From contig NZ_JBHUGH010000009.1 of NCBI RefSeq assembly GCF_042681825.1, forward strand, positions 186,001 to 250,000: a stretch of 64,000 nucleotides of DNA, read 5' to 3'. The position numbers and the translations under genes are program-made. Under the pieces are notes generated by a model, which made no database searches, was not told the origin of the DNA, and was given only the letters and a program-made list of their open reading frames with translations. This DNA comes from Halodurantibacterium flavum. GTDB taxonomy: Bacteria > Pseudomonadota > Alphaproteobacteria > Rhodobacterales > Rhodobacteraceae. Shown piece by piece: positions 8,369 to 21,591 of this stretch; positions within the stretch are counted from its first letter, which is position 1, and each line of letters opens with the position of its first letter.

Positions 8369-9438
8369 GTGCCAAATCCGGGCGGTTGGGGCCGGCCCCG
8401 TGGGCTGATGGCGATGGCTTTGAACAGGTTTCCCATTTCCTGCGGATGGGTCAAGCGCCGATGGGCGGCCAGATGCTGCGCCAGCGCGTCACCCTGCAGG
8501 CGGGCGGCGAGCGCCTCGGCCCGCCCGGCGATGCCGAGCCGTTGCAGCAACACCCCCTGCGGCACCGGGCCTGACACGGCGACGGCGGGCCTGGCGGCCT
8601 GCGCCAGCGCCTCGAAATCGACATGGGCGGTCAGATCGGCCTCTCCGGGATGGGCGAGCGGATCGTCCGGCGCATGGTCACGCAGCGCCTGCAGCGTATC
8701 GCCCCGCGCGCGCCAGTCGCCATAATCGATGACGATCGCCACGCCGCCCCTGGCCTGAATACGAGAGGCGATATCCTGCATGATCGGCGGGCCTGCCGGA
8801 CAAAGCTCCACCATCTCGCCCTCGGCGCTGTCGCCCAGCCGATGTGCAAGGGCCGGAACAGGCGCCGGGGGCGCAAGGCCAAAGGCGAGCCGGCCGGACT
8901 CATCGAGACCCACCAGCCGTTCCGACCATCCCGGACCGTTGCGCAGGAACTGGCGGATGGGCAGCGCGTCGAAAAATTCGTTCGCGACCAGAAACAGCGG
9001 GCGGTCCAGCGGCAGGTCGCCCGTCGTGTCGTGCCAGGTCACATCGGCACCCGGCAAGGCCTGCCGCTGCCGCTTGCGAAGGGTGGGCGAAGCCTCGACC
9101 AGATGCACGGAAAGCGCCGTGTGAAAGCCGGGCACGCCCCGGGTCGCGCGCAGGATATCCGCCATAAGCGTGCCGCGGCCGGGGCCAAGCTCGGCAAGCA
9201 CGATCCGGTCCGGAGCCCCCTGATCAAGCCAGCTTTGCGCAAGGGATAGCCCTAGAAGCTCTCCGAACATCTGGCTGATTTCGGGGGCGGTGGTGAAATC
9301 GCCCCCCCGGCCAAAGGGATCGCGCGTGGTGTAGTAGCCGTGCTGCGGATGCAGCAGGCATTCGGCCATGTAATCGGCCACCGTCATCGGCCCCCCGGCC
9401 CGGACCCGCCCGACCAGTATCCCGGTCAGCGGCGTCAT
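8365..9438 (-). CDS. SAM-dependent methyltransferase, MidA/NDUFAF7 family
   Basis: A 357-residue COG1565 protein. Mitochondrial NDUFAF7 dimethylates an arginine of the complex I subunit NDUFS2, and bacterial relatives are inferred to do likewise. Seen: PMTVADYMAECLLHPQHGYY (17-36), the family opening; DFTTAPEISQMFGELLG (47-63), a hallmark; and AELGPGRGTLMADILR (83-98), the SAM-binding glycine loop. VANEFFDALPIRQF follows. It overlaps lgt by 4 nt upstream and pgeF by 4 nt downstream. Confidence 0.9.
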   Translation of the reverse strand: MTPLTGILVGRVRAGGPMTVADYMAECLLHPQHGYYTTRDPFGRGGDFTTAPEISQMFGELLGLSLAQSWLDQGAPDRIVLAELGPGRGTLMADILRATRGVPGFHTALSVHLVEASPTLRKRQRQALPGADVTWHDTTGDLPLDRPLFLVANEFFDALPIRQFLRNGPGWSERLVGLDESGRLAFGLAPPAPVPALAHRLGDSAEGEMVELCPAGPPIMQDIASRIQARGGVAIVIDYGDWRARGDTLQALRDHAPDDPLAHPGEADLTAHVDFEALAQAARPAVAVSGPVPQGVLLQRLGIAGRAEALAARLQGDALAQHLAAHRRLTHPQEMGNLFKAIAISPRGRPQPPGFGT

Positions 9439-10334
9439 GCAGGCGCGGTGGCGCGACGCCGCGCCCAGAGGATCAGGGCGATCCCCGCGAGGATCATCGG
9501 CAGCGACAGGATCTGCCCCATCGTCAGCCCGGCCTGGCCGAACTGAACCGCATGGCCCAGCGGGTTGCCGGGGCCGACGAACTGCGCGTCAGGCTGGCGA
9601 AAGAACTCGACCACAAAGCGCGCGACGCCATAGCCCGCAAGGAAGGCGCCGGTCACCTGACCGGGGCGCCGCAGCCAGCCGAGGCCCCAGACCAGAACCG
9701 CAAGCAGCAGAAACAGCAGGAGCCCTTCGCCCGCCGCCTGATAAAGCTGCGAGGGATGGCGCGCGCAGGGACCGATCCAGTCCCACGGGCAGGTCTGCGC
9801 GGCCTCACCCGGAAAGATCACGCCCCAGGGGAGGGTAGTGGGCCGGCCCCACAGTTCGCCATTCACGAAATTTGCAAGCCGGCCGAGCATCAGCCCGATG
9901 GGCGTCGCGACCGCCATCGCGTCGGCGACCTGCAGCGGCGGCAGGCCGTTCCGGCGGCAATAGATCAGCGCCGCGACCACGACGCCGAGAAAGCCGCCGT
10001 GAAACGCCATCCCGCCTTCCCAGACATGGAAAATCTCGACCGGATTGGAGAGGTAATAGGCCGGCTGGTAAAAGAGCACGAAACCCAGCCGCCCGCCGAG
10101 GATGACGCCGACGATCACCCAGGTCAGAAGCTGTTCGACCTGCACCGGTTCCATCGGCGCCCGCGACCCGGGCCACAGGCCAGGCCGGCGCATGAGGCCA
10201 ACGACGATCCGCCAGCCGATCAGCAGACCCGCGATATAGGCCAGCGCATACCAGCGCAGCGCGAACTCGAACCCGCCAAGGCGGATCGTGAAGATCTCGG
10301 GGCTGAGGTCGGGAAAGGGGATCGCGGCAAGCAT
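9435..10334 (-). CDS. lgt: prolipoprotein diacylglyceryl transferase Lgt
   Basis: A 299-residue inner-membrane enzyme that transfers diacylglycerol from phosphatidylglycerol to the lipobox cysteine of prolipoproteins. The family signature GRLANFVNGELWG lies at 151-163, with HGGFLGVV at 112-119 and about seven hydrophobic segments. The ATG at 10334 begins a conserved N-terminus; the open extension before it is basic and non-conserved. It is the first gene of the lgt-midA-pgeF operon. Confidence 0.96.
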   Translation of the reverse strand: MLAAIPFPDLSPEIFTIRLGGFEFALRWYALAYIAGLLIGWRIVVGLMRRPGLWPGSRAPMEPVQVEQLLTWVIVGVILGGRLGFVLFYQPAYYLSNPVEIFHVWEGGMAFHGGFLGVVVAALIYCRRNGLPPLQVADAMAVATPIGLMLGRLANFVNGELWGRPTTLPWGVIFPGEAAQTCPWDWIGPCARHPSQLYQAAGEGLLLFLLLAVLVWGLGWLRRPGQVTGAFLAGYGVARFVVEFFRQPDAQFVGPGNPLGHAVQFGQAGLTMGQILSLPMILAGIALILWARRRATAPA

Positions 10335-10419
10335 TCGGTTTCTCCCTGGGCTGCCGCGGTCCGGCGCGCCTCCTGATGGTCGCGCCTTGTGTGGACGGGG
10401 GCAGAGGGGCAAGTCAACC

Positions 10420-10448
10420 TTGTGATTTGCCTCCGCCCGTCACATATA
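10420..10448 (+). promoter_or_regulatory. possible sigma70-type promoter of ubiK
   Basis: TTGTGA (10420-10425), a 17-nt spacer, then CATATA (10443-10448), 25 nt before the ubiK ATG. Spacing is ideal and both hexamers match at four positions. Confidence 0.4.
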
Positions 10449-10473
10449 GGTTGAAACCGATGAGGAGCCCGCC

Positions 10474-10782
10474 ATGCAGAGCCGCAACAAGTTTCTCGAC
10501 GACATGTCCCAGCTCATGACCAATGCGATGGGCGTGGCGCAAGGCGCCCGGGCCGAGGCGGAAACCGCGGTCAAGGGGCTGGTGGACCGCTGGCTTGCCG
10601 ACCGCGATCTGGTCACGCGCGAGGAATTCGATGCCGTGCGCGCGATGGCGCAGAAGGCCCGGGAAGAGAACGAGGCCCTGCGCGCCCGGCTCGATGCGCT
10701 GGAGGCCACTGTGACAGAGTCCGCTGCGAAAGAGGCCGCCAAGGCCCCGGCGGCCAAGGCGAGCGCCAAGTCCAAGGACTGA
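10474..10782 (+). CDS. ubiK: UbiK-family ubiquinone biosynthesis accessory factor
   Basis: A 102-residue BMFP/COG2960 protein. UbiK assists assembly of the ubiquinone-synthesis complex and can bind membranes. It has an amphipathic N-terminal helix (KFLDDMSQLMTNAMG) and then VTREEFDAVRAMAQKAREEN, the conserved coiled-coil core, with an Ala/Lys-rich tail. GAGGAG precedes the start. A terminator follows at 10835. Confidence 0.85.
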   Translation: MQSRNKFLDDMSQLMTNAMGVAQGARAEAETAVKGLVDRWLADRDLVTREEFDAVRAMAQKAREENEALRARLDALEATVTESAAKEAAKAPAAKASAKSKD

Positions 10783-10834
10783 TCCCGAAGAATCCGGGTT
10801 TGAATCGGAACCTGCCCCCCGGGGGCCGGGGTCA

Positions 10835-10866
10835 GCTGCGAGACGTTTCGCTGTCGCAGCATTTTT
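10835..10866 (+). terminator. terminator downstream of ubiK
   Basis: GCTGCGA (10835-10841) and TCGCAGC (10854-10860) form a 7-bp stem with a 12-nt loop, followed by ATTTTTCC. Confidence 0.65.
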
Positions 10867-11017
10867 CCACAGCTAAATGCAAACGCCGCTCTTTACAGAA
10901 GCGCGCTTTGCGCACACCATATCTTGTAAGGGGAGGCCGGATGACCGCCGCCCCTTGGCAGAGGCCCGGTTTATGGTGGTGGGGACCACCGCCCAGCCGC
11001 ATATGAAGGAGTGGACC

Positions 11018-11521
11018 ATGGCTAACTCCGAGCTTTTCCTGAGTGGCGAAGACCTTCATCCCATCGATATCGTCGAAACGCTTGCCGAACACCATGACTG
11101 GGATTTCGACCGCGTCGGCGACGATCAGATCGCGATGGCGGTCGAGGGACAGTGGCGCACCTATTCCCTCACGCTCGCCTGGTCGGGCCATGACGAGACG
11201 CTGCGGCTCGTCTGCACCTTCGATATGGAGCCGCCCGAGGATCGCCACGCCGCGCTTTACGAGGTTCTGAACGGCGCGAACGAGCTCTGCTGGACCGGGG
11301 CCTTCAGCTTCTGGGCCGAGCAGCGGCTGATGGTCTGGCGCTACGGGCTTGTGCTGTCGGGCGGACAGGTCGCCGGGGCCGAACAGATCGACCGCATGAT
11401 CGGCGGCGCGGTTGCGGCCTGCGAACGGTTCTACCCAGCGTTCCAGCTTGCGGCCTGGTCGGATCAGAGCCCGGCCTCGGCGCTCAAGGTCGCCATTGCA
11501 GAGGCCTACGGTCGCGCATAG
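11018..11521 (+). CDS. YbjN domain-containing protein
   Basis: A 167-residue YbjN-like (type III secretion chaperone fold) protein. Typical features are the LHPIDIVETLAEHHDWDFDR start, an AVEGQWRTYSLTLAW strand and the CTFDMEPPEDRHAALYEVLN helix region. The function of chromosomal YbjN homologues is not settled; they are soluble and often stress related. AAGGAG at 11006-11011 sets the ATG at 11018 as start. It is 30 nt upstream of proC and may be co-transcribed. Confidence 0.85.
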   Translation: MANSELFLSGEDLHPIDIVETLAEHHDWDFDRVGDDQIAMAVEGQWRTYSLTLAWSGHDETLRLVCTFDMEPPEDRHAALYEVLNGANELCWTGAFSFWAEQRLMVWRYGLVLSGGQVAGAEQIDRMIGGAVAACERFYPAFQLAAWSDQSPASALKVAIAEAYGRA

Positions 11522-11551
11522 GCTTGGCCCCCGGAAAAGGACGGGGGCAAG

Positions 11552-12360
<809 letters not shown>

Positions 12361-12364
<4 letters not shown>

Positions 12365-12693
12365 TCACCTATTCCGATTTCGAGAAGGTCGATATCCGCG
12401 TGGGCCGCATCACCCGGGCCGAACCCTTCCCCGAGGCGCGCAAACCGGCCTATCGGCTCTGGGTCGATTTCGGGCCGGAGATTGGCGAGAAGCGGTCTTC
12501 GGCGCAGATCACCGTTCATTACACGCCCGAGGACCTGATCGGGCGGCAGGTGATCGCGGTCGTCAACTTTCCGCCGCGCCAGATCGGGCCGGTGATGTCC
12601 GAGGTTCTGGTGCTCGGCGTGCCGGATGCAGATGGCGAGGTGGTGCTGCTCTCGCCGGATCAGGCGGTGCCGCTGGGCGGGCGGATGTTCTGA
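12361..12693 (+). CDS. csaA: tRNA-binding protein CsaA
   Basis: A 110-residue OB-fold protein of the CsaA/ARC1 tRNA-binding domain type. It opens with FEKVDIRVGRITRAEPFPEA, and ITVHYTPEDLIGRQVIAVVN and VLVLGVPDADGEVVLLSPD follow in family order. CsaA binds tRNA and has reported chaperone activity. It is translationally coupled to proC before it and to the dehydrogenase after it (TGATG). Confidence 0.92.
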
Positions 12694-13649
12694 TGGCGCG
12701 GCTGCTGATCACACGGCGGATGCCGCCCCGGACGCTCGATGCTGCGCGCGCCGCATTTGACGTCACCCTTCGCGACGACACGCAGCCGCTGCCGCTTGAT
12801 GCCGCGGTGGCGGCGCTGGCGGAGCATGACGCCGTGCTCTGTTCGCTGGGCGACGCCTTTACCGCCGAGGCGTTCGGCTGCGCGGCCGGGCTCCGCTGCC
12901 GGATCATCGCGAATTTCGGCGTGGGCTATAATCATATCGACACCGAGGCCGCGGCGGCCGCCGGCATCGTCGTGACCAACACGCCCGGCGCGGTGACCGA
13001 TGCGACCGCCGATATCGCGCTGACGCTTCTTCTGATGACCGCCCGCCGGGCAGGTGAGGGCGAAAGGCTGGTACGGTCGGGGCAGTGGCAGGGCTGGCAT
13101 CCCACGCAGATGCTGGGCGCCCATGTGACGGGCAAGCGCGTAGGTATCGTCGGGATGGGCCGGATCGGCAAGGCCATTGCGCGGCGCTGTCACCACGGCT
13201 TCGGGATGGAGGTTCTGTTCTTCAATCGGTCCGAGGTTGCCGAGCCCGGGGTGCCGGCGCGGCAGGTCGCGACGCTGGCCGGGTTGATGAGCGCGGTGGA
13301 TTTTGTCGTGGTCGCCGTTCCGGGCGGGCCCGCGACCCGGCATCTGCTTGGGCACGATGCGCTATCGGCGATGCAGCCCCATGCGATCCTCATCAACATC
13401 GCGCGGGGCGATATCGTGGAGGAAGCGGCGCTGATCCATGCGCTGCAATCGGGCCGGATCGCGGGGGCGGGGCTCGACGTCTACGAACACGAACCCCGGG
13501 TGCCCGAGGCGCTGCGGCGGCTGGATCGGGTGACGCTCTTGCCGCATCTCGGCACTGCCGCGCTGGAGGTGCGCGAGGCGATGGGCGCGATGGCGGTCGG
13601 GAACCTGACGGCCTTCTTCGCCGGAAACGAGCCACCCAACCGCGTCTAG
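12693..13649 (+). CDS. D-isomer-specific 2-hydroxyacid dehydrogenase (glyoxylate/hydroxypyruvate reductase-like)
   Basis: A 318-residue NAD(P)-dependent dehydrogenase. It carries VGIVGMGRIGKAIARR near 150-165, the catalytic arginine in NIARGDIVEEAAL, a glutamate in LDVYEHEP, and the histidine in LLPHLGTAA. FGVGYNHID is typical of the glyoxylate reductase branch. Start at 12693 shares its A with the csaA stop. Substrate is likely a short 2-keto acid; it cannot be fixed from sequence. Its end overlaps the convergent GNAT gene by 4 nt. Confidence 0.88.
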   Translation: MARLLITRRMPPRTLDAARAAFDVTLRDDTQPLPLDAAVAALAEHDAVLCSLGDAFTAEAFGCAAGLRCRIIANFGVGYNHIDTEAAAAAGIVVTNTPGAVTDATADIALTLLLMTARRAGEGERLVRSGQWQGWHPTQMLGAHVTGKRVGIVGMGRIGKAIARRCHHGFGMEVLFFNRSEVAEPGVPARQVATLAGLMSAVDFVVVAVPGGPATRHLLGHDALSAMQPHAILINIARGDIVEEAALIHALQSGRIAGAGLDVYEHEPRVPEALRRLDRVTLLPHLGTAALEVREAMGAMAVGNLTAFFAGNEPPNRV

Positions 13650-14359
13650 AGCGCGGGGTCCGTCCCGGCCCTTGCCAGCCGCGTCAGGTCCGACAGGCGC
13701 TCTACCTGCCGGTCCTCCACATCGAAATTCGCGGGACGCAGCCAGATTTCATGCGCCTCGCGCAGCGCGGGCCATTCGGCATCGGTAATCGCAAACCAGG
13801 CGGTGTCGCGGTTGCGCCCCTTCACCACCATATGGGCGCGGAACGTCCCCTCATAGGCAAAGCCCAGCCGCTGCGCCGCCCGGCGAGAGGGCAGGTTCCG
13901 CGCGTCGCATTTCCATTCCACCCGGCGGTATCCGGCCGCAAAAGCCCAGCCGATCAGGAGAGAGAGCGCCTCGGTCGCGGCGGGGGTCTGCTGCATCGCC
14001 GGGGCCAAGGTGATCGACCCGATCTCGATCACGCCGTTGCTCGCGTCAATCCGCATCAGCGCCGCCACGCCCCCAGGGTGGCCCGAGGCATGATCGCGCA
14101 GCGCGAAATAGACCATGTCCTCGCGCGCCGTGGCCTCTTTGACCCAGCGGTGAAAGGTTGCGGCAGAGTGGAACGGCCCGTGATGCATGAATTCCCACAG
14201 GCTGTCATCCGCGGCGGAAAAGGCCTGAAAGAGATCGCCCGCATGAGTTTCCGCCTCCAGCGGTTCGAGCGTCACGAGCCGCCCCTCGATCATCATCGCG
14301 CCGGGGCGCGGCGGAGGCATCCATCCCGCCAGTTCACCGTTCACCGTCGCATCCGTCAT
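13646..14359 (-). CDS. GNAT family N-acetyltransferase (RimJ/RimL-like)
   Basis: A 237-residue acetyltransferase. The N-terminal IEGRLVTLEPLEAETH and the acceptor-site block EWKCDARNLPSRRAAQRLGF (the RimL-type NxxSxxxxxxLGF signature) place it in the GNAT Acetyltransf_3 group. EIGSITLAPAMQQTPAATEA is the CoA-binding strand region. Acceptor substrate is unknown. It stands alone between convergent and same-strand genes. Confidence 0.88.
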   Translation of the reverse strand: MTDATVNGELAGWMPPPRPGAMMIEGRLVTLEPLEAETHAGDLFQAFSAADDSLWEFMHHGPFHSAATFHRWVKEATAREDMVYFALRDHASGHPGGVAALMRIDASNGVIEIGSITLAPAMQQTPAATEALSLLIGWAFAAGYRRVEWKCDARNLPSRRAAQRLGFAYEGTFRAHMVVKGRNRDTAWFAITDAEWPALREAHEIWLRPANFDVEDRQVERLSDLTRLARAGTDPAL

Positions 14360-14448
14360 CCTGACTCTCCCCGCGATGCGGCAACGGGCGCCGCCATTCC
14401 CTGACGCGCGCCCGCTCGATAAGTTCCCTTTGCGTTTCGCCCCCCGGA

Positions 14449-16221
14449 TTACTCCTTGGGGATGACCCGCAGGCCCAGTTCGCGCAGCTGCTCGTTCATC
14501 GGCAGGCTGGGCGCGCCCATCATGAGGTCTTCGGCGCGCTGGTTCATCGGGAACATGATGACCTCGCGGATATTCGCCTCATCCGCCAACAGCATCACGA
14601 TCCGGTCGATGCCCGCCGCACAGCCGCCGTGGGGCGGCGCGCCATAGCGGAAGGCCTTGACCATGCCGCCAAACCGCTTTTCGACCTCTTCCCTGGGATA
14701 GCCCGCCAGTTCGAACGCCTTGAACATGATCTCGGGCTTGTGGTTCCGGATCGCGCCGGAAATCAACTCGTATCCGTTGCAGGCAAGGTCATACTGGTAG
14801 CCGAGCACCTTCAGCGGGTCGCCGCTCAGCGCCTCAAGTCCGCCCTGCGGCATCGAGAACGGGTTGTGGCTGAAATCGATCTTGCCGTCATCGGTCTTCT
14901 CATACATCGGGAAATCGACGATCCAGGCAAAGCGGAAGGTATCCGTCTCGGCCAGCCCCAACTCGCGCCCGATCTCGTTGCGGGCACGGCCCGCGACGGC
15001 CTCGAATTGTTCGGGCTTGCCACCAAGGAAGAAGGCCGCGTCGCCCACGCCAAGGCCAAGCTGCTGGCGGATCGCCTCGGTGCGCTCCGGGCCGATGTTC
15101 TTGGCCAGCGGTCCGGCGGCCTCCATCTGGCCGCCTTCCTCGCGCCAGAAGATATAGCCCATGCCGGGCAGGCCCTGCGCCTGCGCGAAGGCGTTCATCC
15201 GGTCGCAGAACTTGCGGCTGCCGCCCGTCGGGGCGGGAATGGCGCGGATCTCGGTGCCCTCGTTCTCCAGCAGTTTCGCGAAGATCGCGAAGCCGGAGCC
15301 GCGGAAATGCTCGCTCACCACCTGCATCTTGATCGGGTTGCGCAGGTCGGGCTTGTCGGACCCATACCACAGCAGCGCGTCCTTGTAGGCGATCCGCTCC
15401 CAGTTCGTATCGACCTTCCGGCCGCCTCCGAATTCCTCGAAGATGCCCTGGATCACCGGCTGGATGGCGGTAAAGACGTCCTCCTGCTCGACAAAGGACA
15501 TCTCCAGGTCAAGCTGGTAGAAGTCGGTGGGCGAGCGGTCGGCGCGGGGGTCTTCGTCCCGGAAGCAGGGCGCGATCTGGAAATAACGGTCAAAGCCCGC
15601 GACCATGATCAGCTGCTTGAACTGCTGCGGCGCCTGCGGCAGCGCATAGAACTTGCCCGGGTGCAGCCGCGAGGGCACGAGGAAGTCGCGCGCGCCTTCA
15701 GGGCTGGACGCCGTGATGATCGGGGTCTGGAATTCGTTGAAGCCCGCGTCCCACATCCGGTTGCGCAAGCTGCGCACGACGTTCGACCGCAGCATCATGT
15801 TGCGATGCAGCTTTTCCCGCCGCAGGTCAAGGAAACGGTAGGTGAGGCGCGTTTCCTCGGGATAGTCCTGTTCGCCGAAAACCGGCAGCGGCAGATCCTC
15901 GGCCGGACCAAGGACTTCAACCGCGCGGGCATAGACCTCGATCTCACCCGTCGGGATCTTGGGGTTCACAAGGCTTTCGTCGCGCGCCTTGACGGTGCCG
16001 TCGATCCGGATCACCCATTCTGCCCGCACCTTTTCCAGCGCGGCAAAGGCCGGGCTGTCGCTGTCGGCCAGAACCTGGGTGATGCCGTAATGGTCGCGCA
16101 GGTCGATGAACAGAACGCCCCCGTGGTCGCGCACCCGGTGCACCCAGCCCGAAAGCCGCACGTCATCGCCCACATGGGCCTTGTTCAGTTCCGCGCAGGT
16201 ATGGCTGCGATAAGCGTGCAT
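14449..16221 (-). CDS. aspS: aspartyl-tRNA synthetase
   Basis: A 590-residue bacterial-type class IIb synthetase. It has an N-terminal OB anticodon domain (VRLSGWVHRVRDHGGVLFID), motif 2 (CFRDEDPRADRSPTDFYQLD), the bacterial GAD insertion, and motif 3 (GAPPHGGCAAGIDRIVM) near the end. Whether it is discriminating or also charges tRNA-Asn cannot be decided here. The ATG at 16221 starts the conserved HAYRSHTCAELN segment; the longer frame before it is not conserved. Confidence 0.97.
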   Translation of the reverse strand: MHAYRSHTCAELNKAHVGDDVRLSGWVHRVRDHGGVLFIDLRDHYGITQVLADSDSPAFAALEKVRAEWVIRIDGTVKARDESLVNPKIPTGEIEVYARAVEVLGPAEDLPLPVFGEQDYPEETRLTYRFLDLRREKLHRNMMLRSNVVRSLRNRMWDAGFNEFQTPIITASSPEGARDFLVPSRLHPGKFYALPQAPQQFKQLIMVAGFDRYFQIAPCFRDEDPRADRSPTDFYQLDLEMSFVEQEDVFTAIQPVIQGIFEEFGGGRKVDTNWERIAYKDALLWYGSDKPDLRNPIKMQVVSEHFRGSGFAIFAKLLENEGTEIRAIPAPTGGSRKFCDRMNAFAQAQGLPGMGYIFWREEGGQMEAAGPLAKNIGPERTEAIRQQLGLGVGDAAFFLGGKPEQFEAVAGRARNEIGRELGLAETDTFRFAWIVDFPMYEKTDDGKIDFSHNPFSMPQGGLEALSGDPLKVLGYQYDLACNGYELISGAIRNHKPEIMFKAFELAGYPREEVEKRFGGMVKAFRYGAPPHGGCAAGIDRIVMLLADEANIREVIMFPMNQRAEDLMMGAPSLPMNEQLRELGLRVIPKE

Positions 16222-16294
16222 GAGGCGCCCCCTTGGGTGTTCCGGTATCCGCGCCGATACACCCTTTAGCGCCACAGGAGTCAAGGGACAGGGG

Positions 16295-16990
16295 CTAGAA
16301 CGGCCGCTGGATGTTCCCGGTGTAAAAGAACATCCCCAGCCCCACGGCAAAGACGATCACGCCCGAAACCGCGTGCAGAACCACCGCCATGGGGAAATTC
16401 CGCCGCACCTCATAGGCCCAGGCAAAAGCGAGGCCGCCGAAAAAGGTCATGATCGTCACCACCCAGTTCCAGTAGAGCATATGCGCCAGCGAAAAGAGCG
16501 CCGCATTCGCAAGGATGGCAAGCTGCGTCCCCGGCAAAAGCTCGGCATAGCGACGGAAAAAGAGCGGGCGAAAGACGATTTCCTGCGGCAGGGCCGAAAC
16601 GAACGGATAAAGAAGCGCAATCGTCAGCATCAGTTCGGGCCGGTTCTGCACCATCCAGAAATAGCCCTGCGGATTGAACGTCATCATGACGGCTGTGCCC
16701 GCCAGAAATGTCACGACCGACAGGCCCAGAACGGCCCCCCAGCCGATCCGGTGCCAGCCGCGCAATAGCTCGACCCATTCGAAGTCGCGGGTCACATGCA
16801 AGAGAACCAGCCCCAGCGCCGTCACCGCGAACAGAACCGGGAACATCCAGTTCGCCGGAAAGAACACGGCCAGGGCGACCGGGGCCAGAACGTAAAGCAG
16901 CGCCATTTCCGCCCAAAGCCGCAGCCTGCGCAGATCGGTCCCGTTGGCATGGGTACGGGGCAGGGTGGTGCGGGCAGACGCATCGCTCAT
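16295..16990 (-). CDS. CPBP-family intramembrane protein (CAAX protease-like)
   Basis: A 231-residue membrane protein with about six hydrophobic segments and the three CPBP motifs. Motif 1 is PQEIVFR at 135-141, where the usual EExxxR reads QExxxR. Motif 2 is FSLAH (166-170). Motif 3 is HAVSG near 206, with the usual HxxxN asparagine also changed. Members are glutamate intramembrane proteases or prenyl-protein processing enzymes; these substitutions make activity uncertain. It lies 73 nt upstream of aspS on the same strand. Confidence 0.85.
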   Translation of the reverse strand: MSDASARTTLPRTHANGTDLRRLRLWAEMALLYVLAPVALAVFFPANWMFPVLFAVTALGLVLLHVTRDFEWVELLRGWHRIGWGAVLGLSVVTFLAGTAVMMTFNPQGYFWMVQNRPELMLTIALLYPFVSALPQEIVFRPLFFRRYAELLPGTQLAILANAALFSLAHMLYWNWVVTIMTFFGGLAFAWAYEVRRNFPMAVVLHAVSGVIVFAVGLGMFFYTGNIQRPF

Positions 16991-17206
16991 GCGGGGCTCC
17001 TCGGGCGGGCAGGTGGGGGCGGAAGGTCGGTCAGGGCGGGGCTGTGGTGCAGCATCAAGAGAAAGGGCTTTCTTGGCATATAGGCGCGCCCGCGGGACGT
17101 GCCATCACGGCTGCGCGAGCGTGCTGCACCGCAAGGTGACCATATGGGGTTGCGCCGGAATTGCGCATGGCTATAACCCGCGAGGATTTGCGCAATGGGG
17201 GCCGTC

Positions 17207-20539
<3,333 letters not shown>

Positions 20540-20541
20540 TA

Positions 20542-20565
20542 CCCGCGCGCCGCGCCGCGCGCGGG
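20542..20565 (+). terminator. GC-rich hairpin after carB
   Basis: CCCGCGCGC (20542-20550) and GCGCGCGGG (20557-20565) form a perfect 9-bp stem 3 nt after the carB stop. There is only a weak T tract (GTTGC), so termination is possible rather than shown. Confidence 0.4.
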
Positions 20566-20622
20566 GTTGCACCCGCCGGGGCGCGGGTCTAGCAGTTTGC
20601 CCGTGGAACAGCGGGGGACACG

Positions 20623-21591
20623 ATGGTCAGCGTGGCGATCAACGGATTCGGGCGGATCGGGCGCACGGTTCTGCGGGCATGGCTGGGCGGTCACGCACCG
20701 GGTGTGGATATCGTCGCGATCAACGACATCGCCGCGCCCGAGATGTGCGCCTATCTTTTCCAGTATGACAGCGTGTTCGGCCCATGGCCGGGCCGCGTCG
20801 CGCTGGAAAACGGCGCGCTGGTGATCGACGGTCGCGCCATTCCGCTGACGCGGGAACCCGATCTGTCGCGACTCGATCTTTCGGGGGTCGATCTGGTGAT
20901 GGAATGCACGGGCCGGGCCGACACGGCGGAAATCGCCGGGCGCGGGTTGCAGGCGGGGGCGCGGCGGGTGCTGGTCTCGGGCCCGTCCAAGGCGGCAGAA
21001 TTCACCGTGGTCCTCGGGGCGAACGATCATCTGCTGGGCCGGCAGCGCATCGTCTCAAACGCGTCCTGCACGACGAACGCGCTCGCGCCGCTGGTGCGGC
21101 TGCTCGACGGGGCGTTCGGTCTGGAAACCGGGCATATGACGACGATCCACTGCTATACCGGCAGCCAGCCCACGGTGGACGCGCCCGCTGCCGATTACGC
21201 GCGGTCACGGGCGGCGGCGCTGTCGATGGTGCCGACGACCACCAGCGCGCAGCGGCTGCTGGATATCGTGCTGCCGGACCTCGCGGGCCGGATCGAGGGG
21301 GGCGCCGTGCGGGTGCCCACGGCGAGCGTTTCTGCCGTTGATCTGACGCTGATGCTGCAAAAGGTTCCGGATGTAGCGCAGGTCAACGACCTCATGCGCG
21401 ATGCGGGCGGCGTGATCGGCTGGACCGATGGGCCGCTTGTGTCCTCGGACCTGCGGGCGCGGCCGGAAAGCATCGTCATGGCCCTGCCGGAAACCCGGGT
21501 GACGCGCGGCGGGATGTTGCGGGTCTTTGGCTGGTATGACAACGAATGGGGCTTTTCCTGCCGGATGCTCGACATGGCGCTACGGATGTAG
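20623..21591 (+). CDS. gap: type I glyceraldehyde-3-phosphate dehydrogenase (solitary copy)
   Basis: A 322-residue GAPDH that oxidises glyceraldehyde-3-phosphate with NAD(P). It shows INGFGRIGRTV (6-16), the catalytic cysteine in SNASCTTNALAP (C149), and a C-terminal GWYDNEWGFSCRMLDM. An ND pair at 34-35 where NAD-specific enzymes carry an acidic residue suggests NAD use. The active-site region reads HCYTGSQ rather than the common HSYTNDQ. No glycolytic gene is next to it, so it may be a secondary paralogue. It overlaps convergent allA by 12 nt. Confidence 0.92.
   Translation: MVSVAINGFGRIGRTVLRAWLGGHAPGVDIVAINDIAAPEMCAYLFQYDSVFGPWPGRVALENGALVIDGRAIPLTREPDLSRLDLSGVDLVMECTGRADTAEIAGRGLQAGARRVLVSGPSKAAEFTVVLGANDHLLGRQRIVSNASCTTNALAPLVRLLDGAFGLETGHMTTIHCYTGSQPTVDAPAADYARSRAAALSMVPTTTSAQRLLDIVLPDLAGRIEGGAVRVPTASVSAVDLTLMLQKVPDVAQVNDLMRDAGGVIGWTDGPLVSSDLRARPESIVMALPETRVTRGGMLRVFGWYDNEWGFSCRMLDMALRM

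Noticed and set aside
10783..10835. GGTTTGAATC resembling a tRNA T-arm
   Set aside because: No matching acceptor, D or anticodon arms can be built around it.
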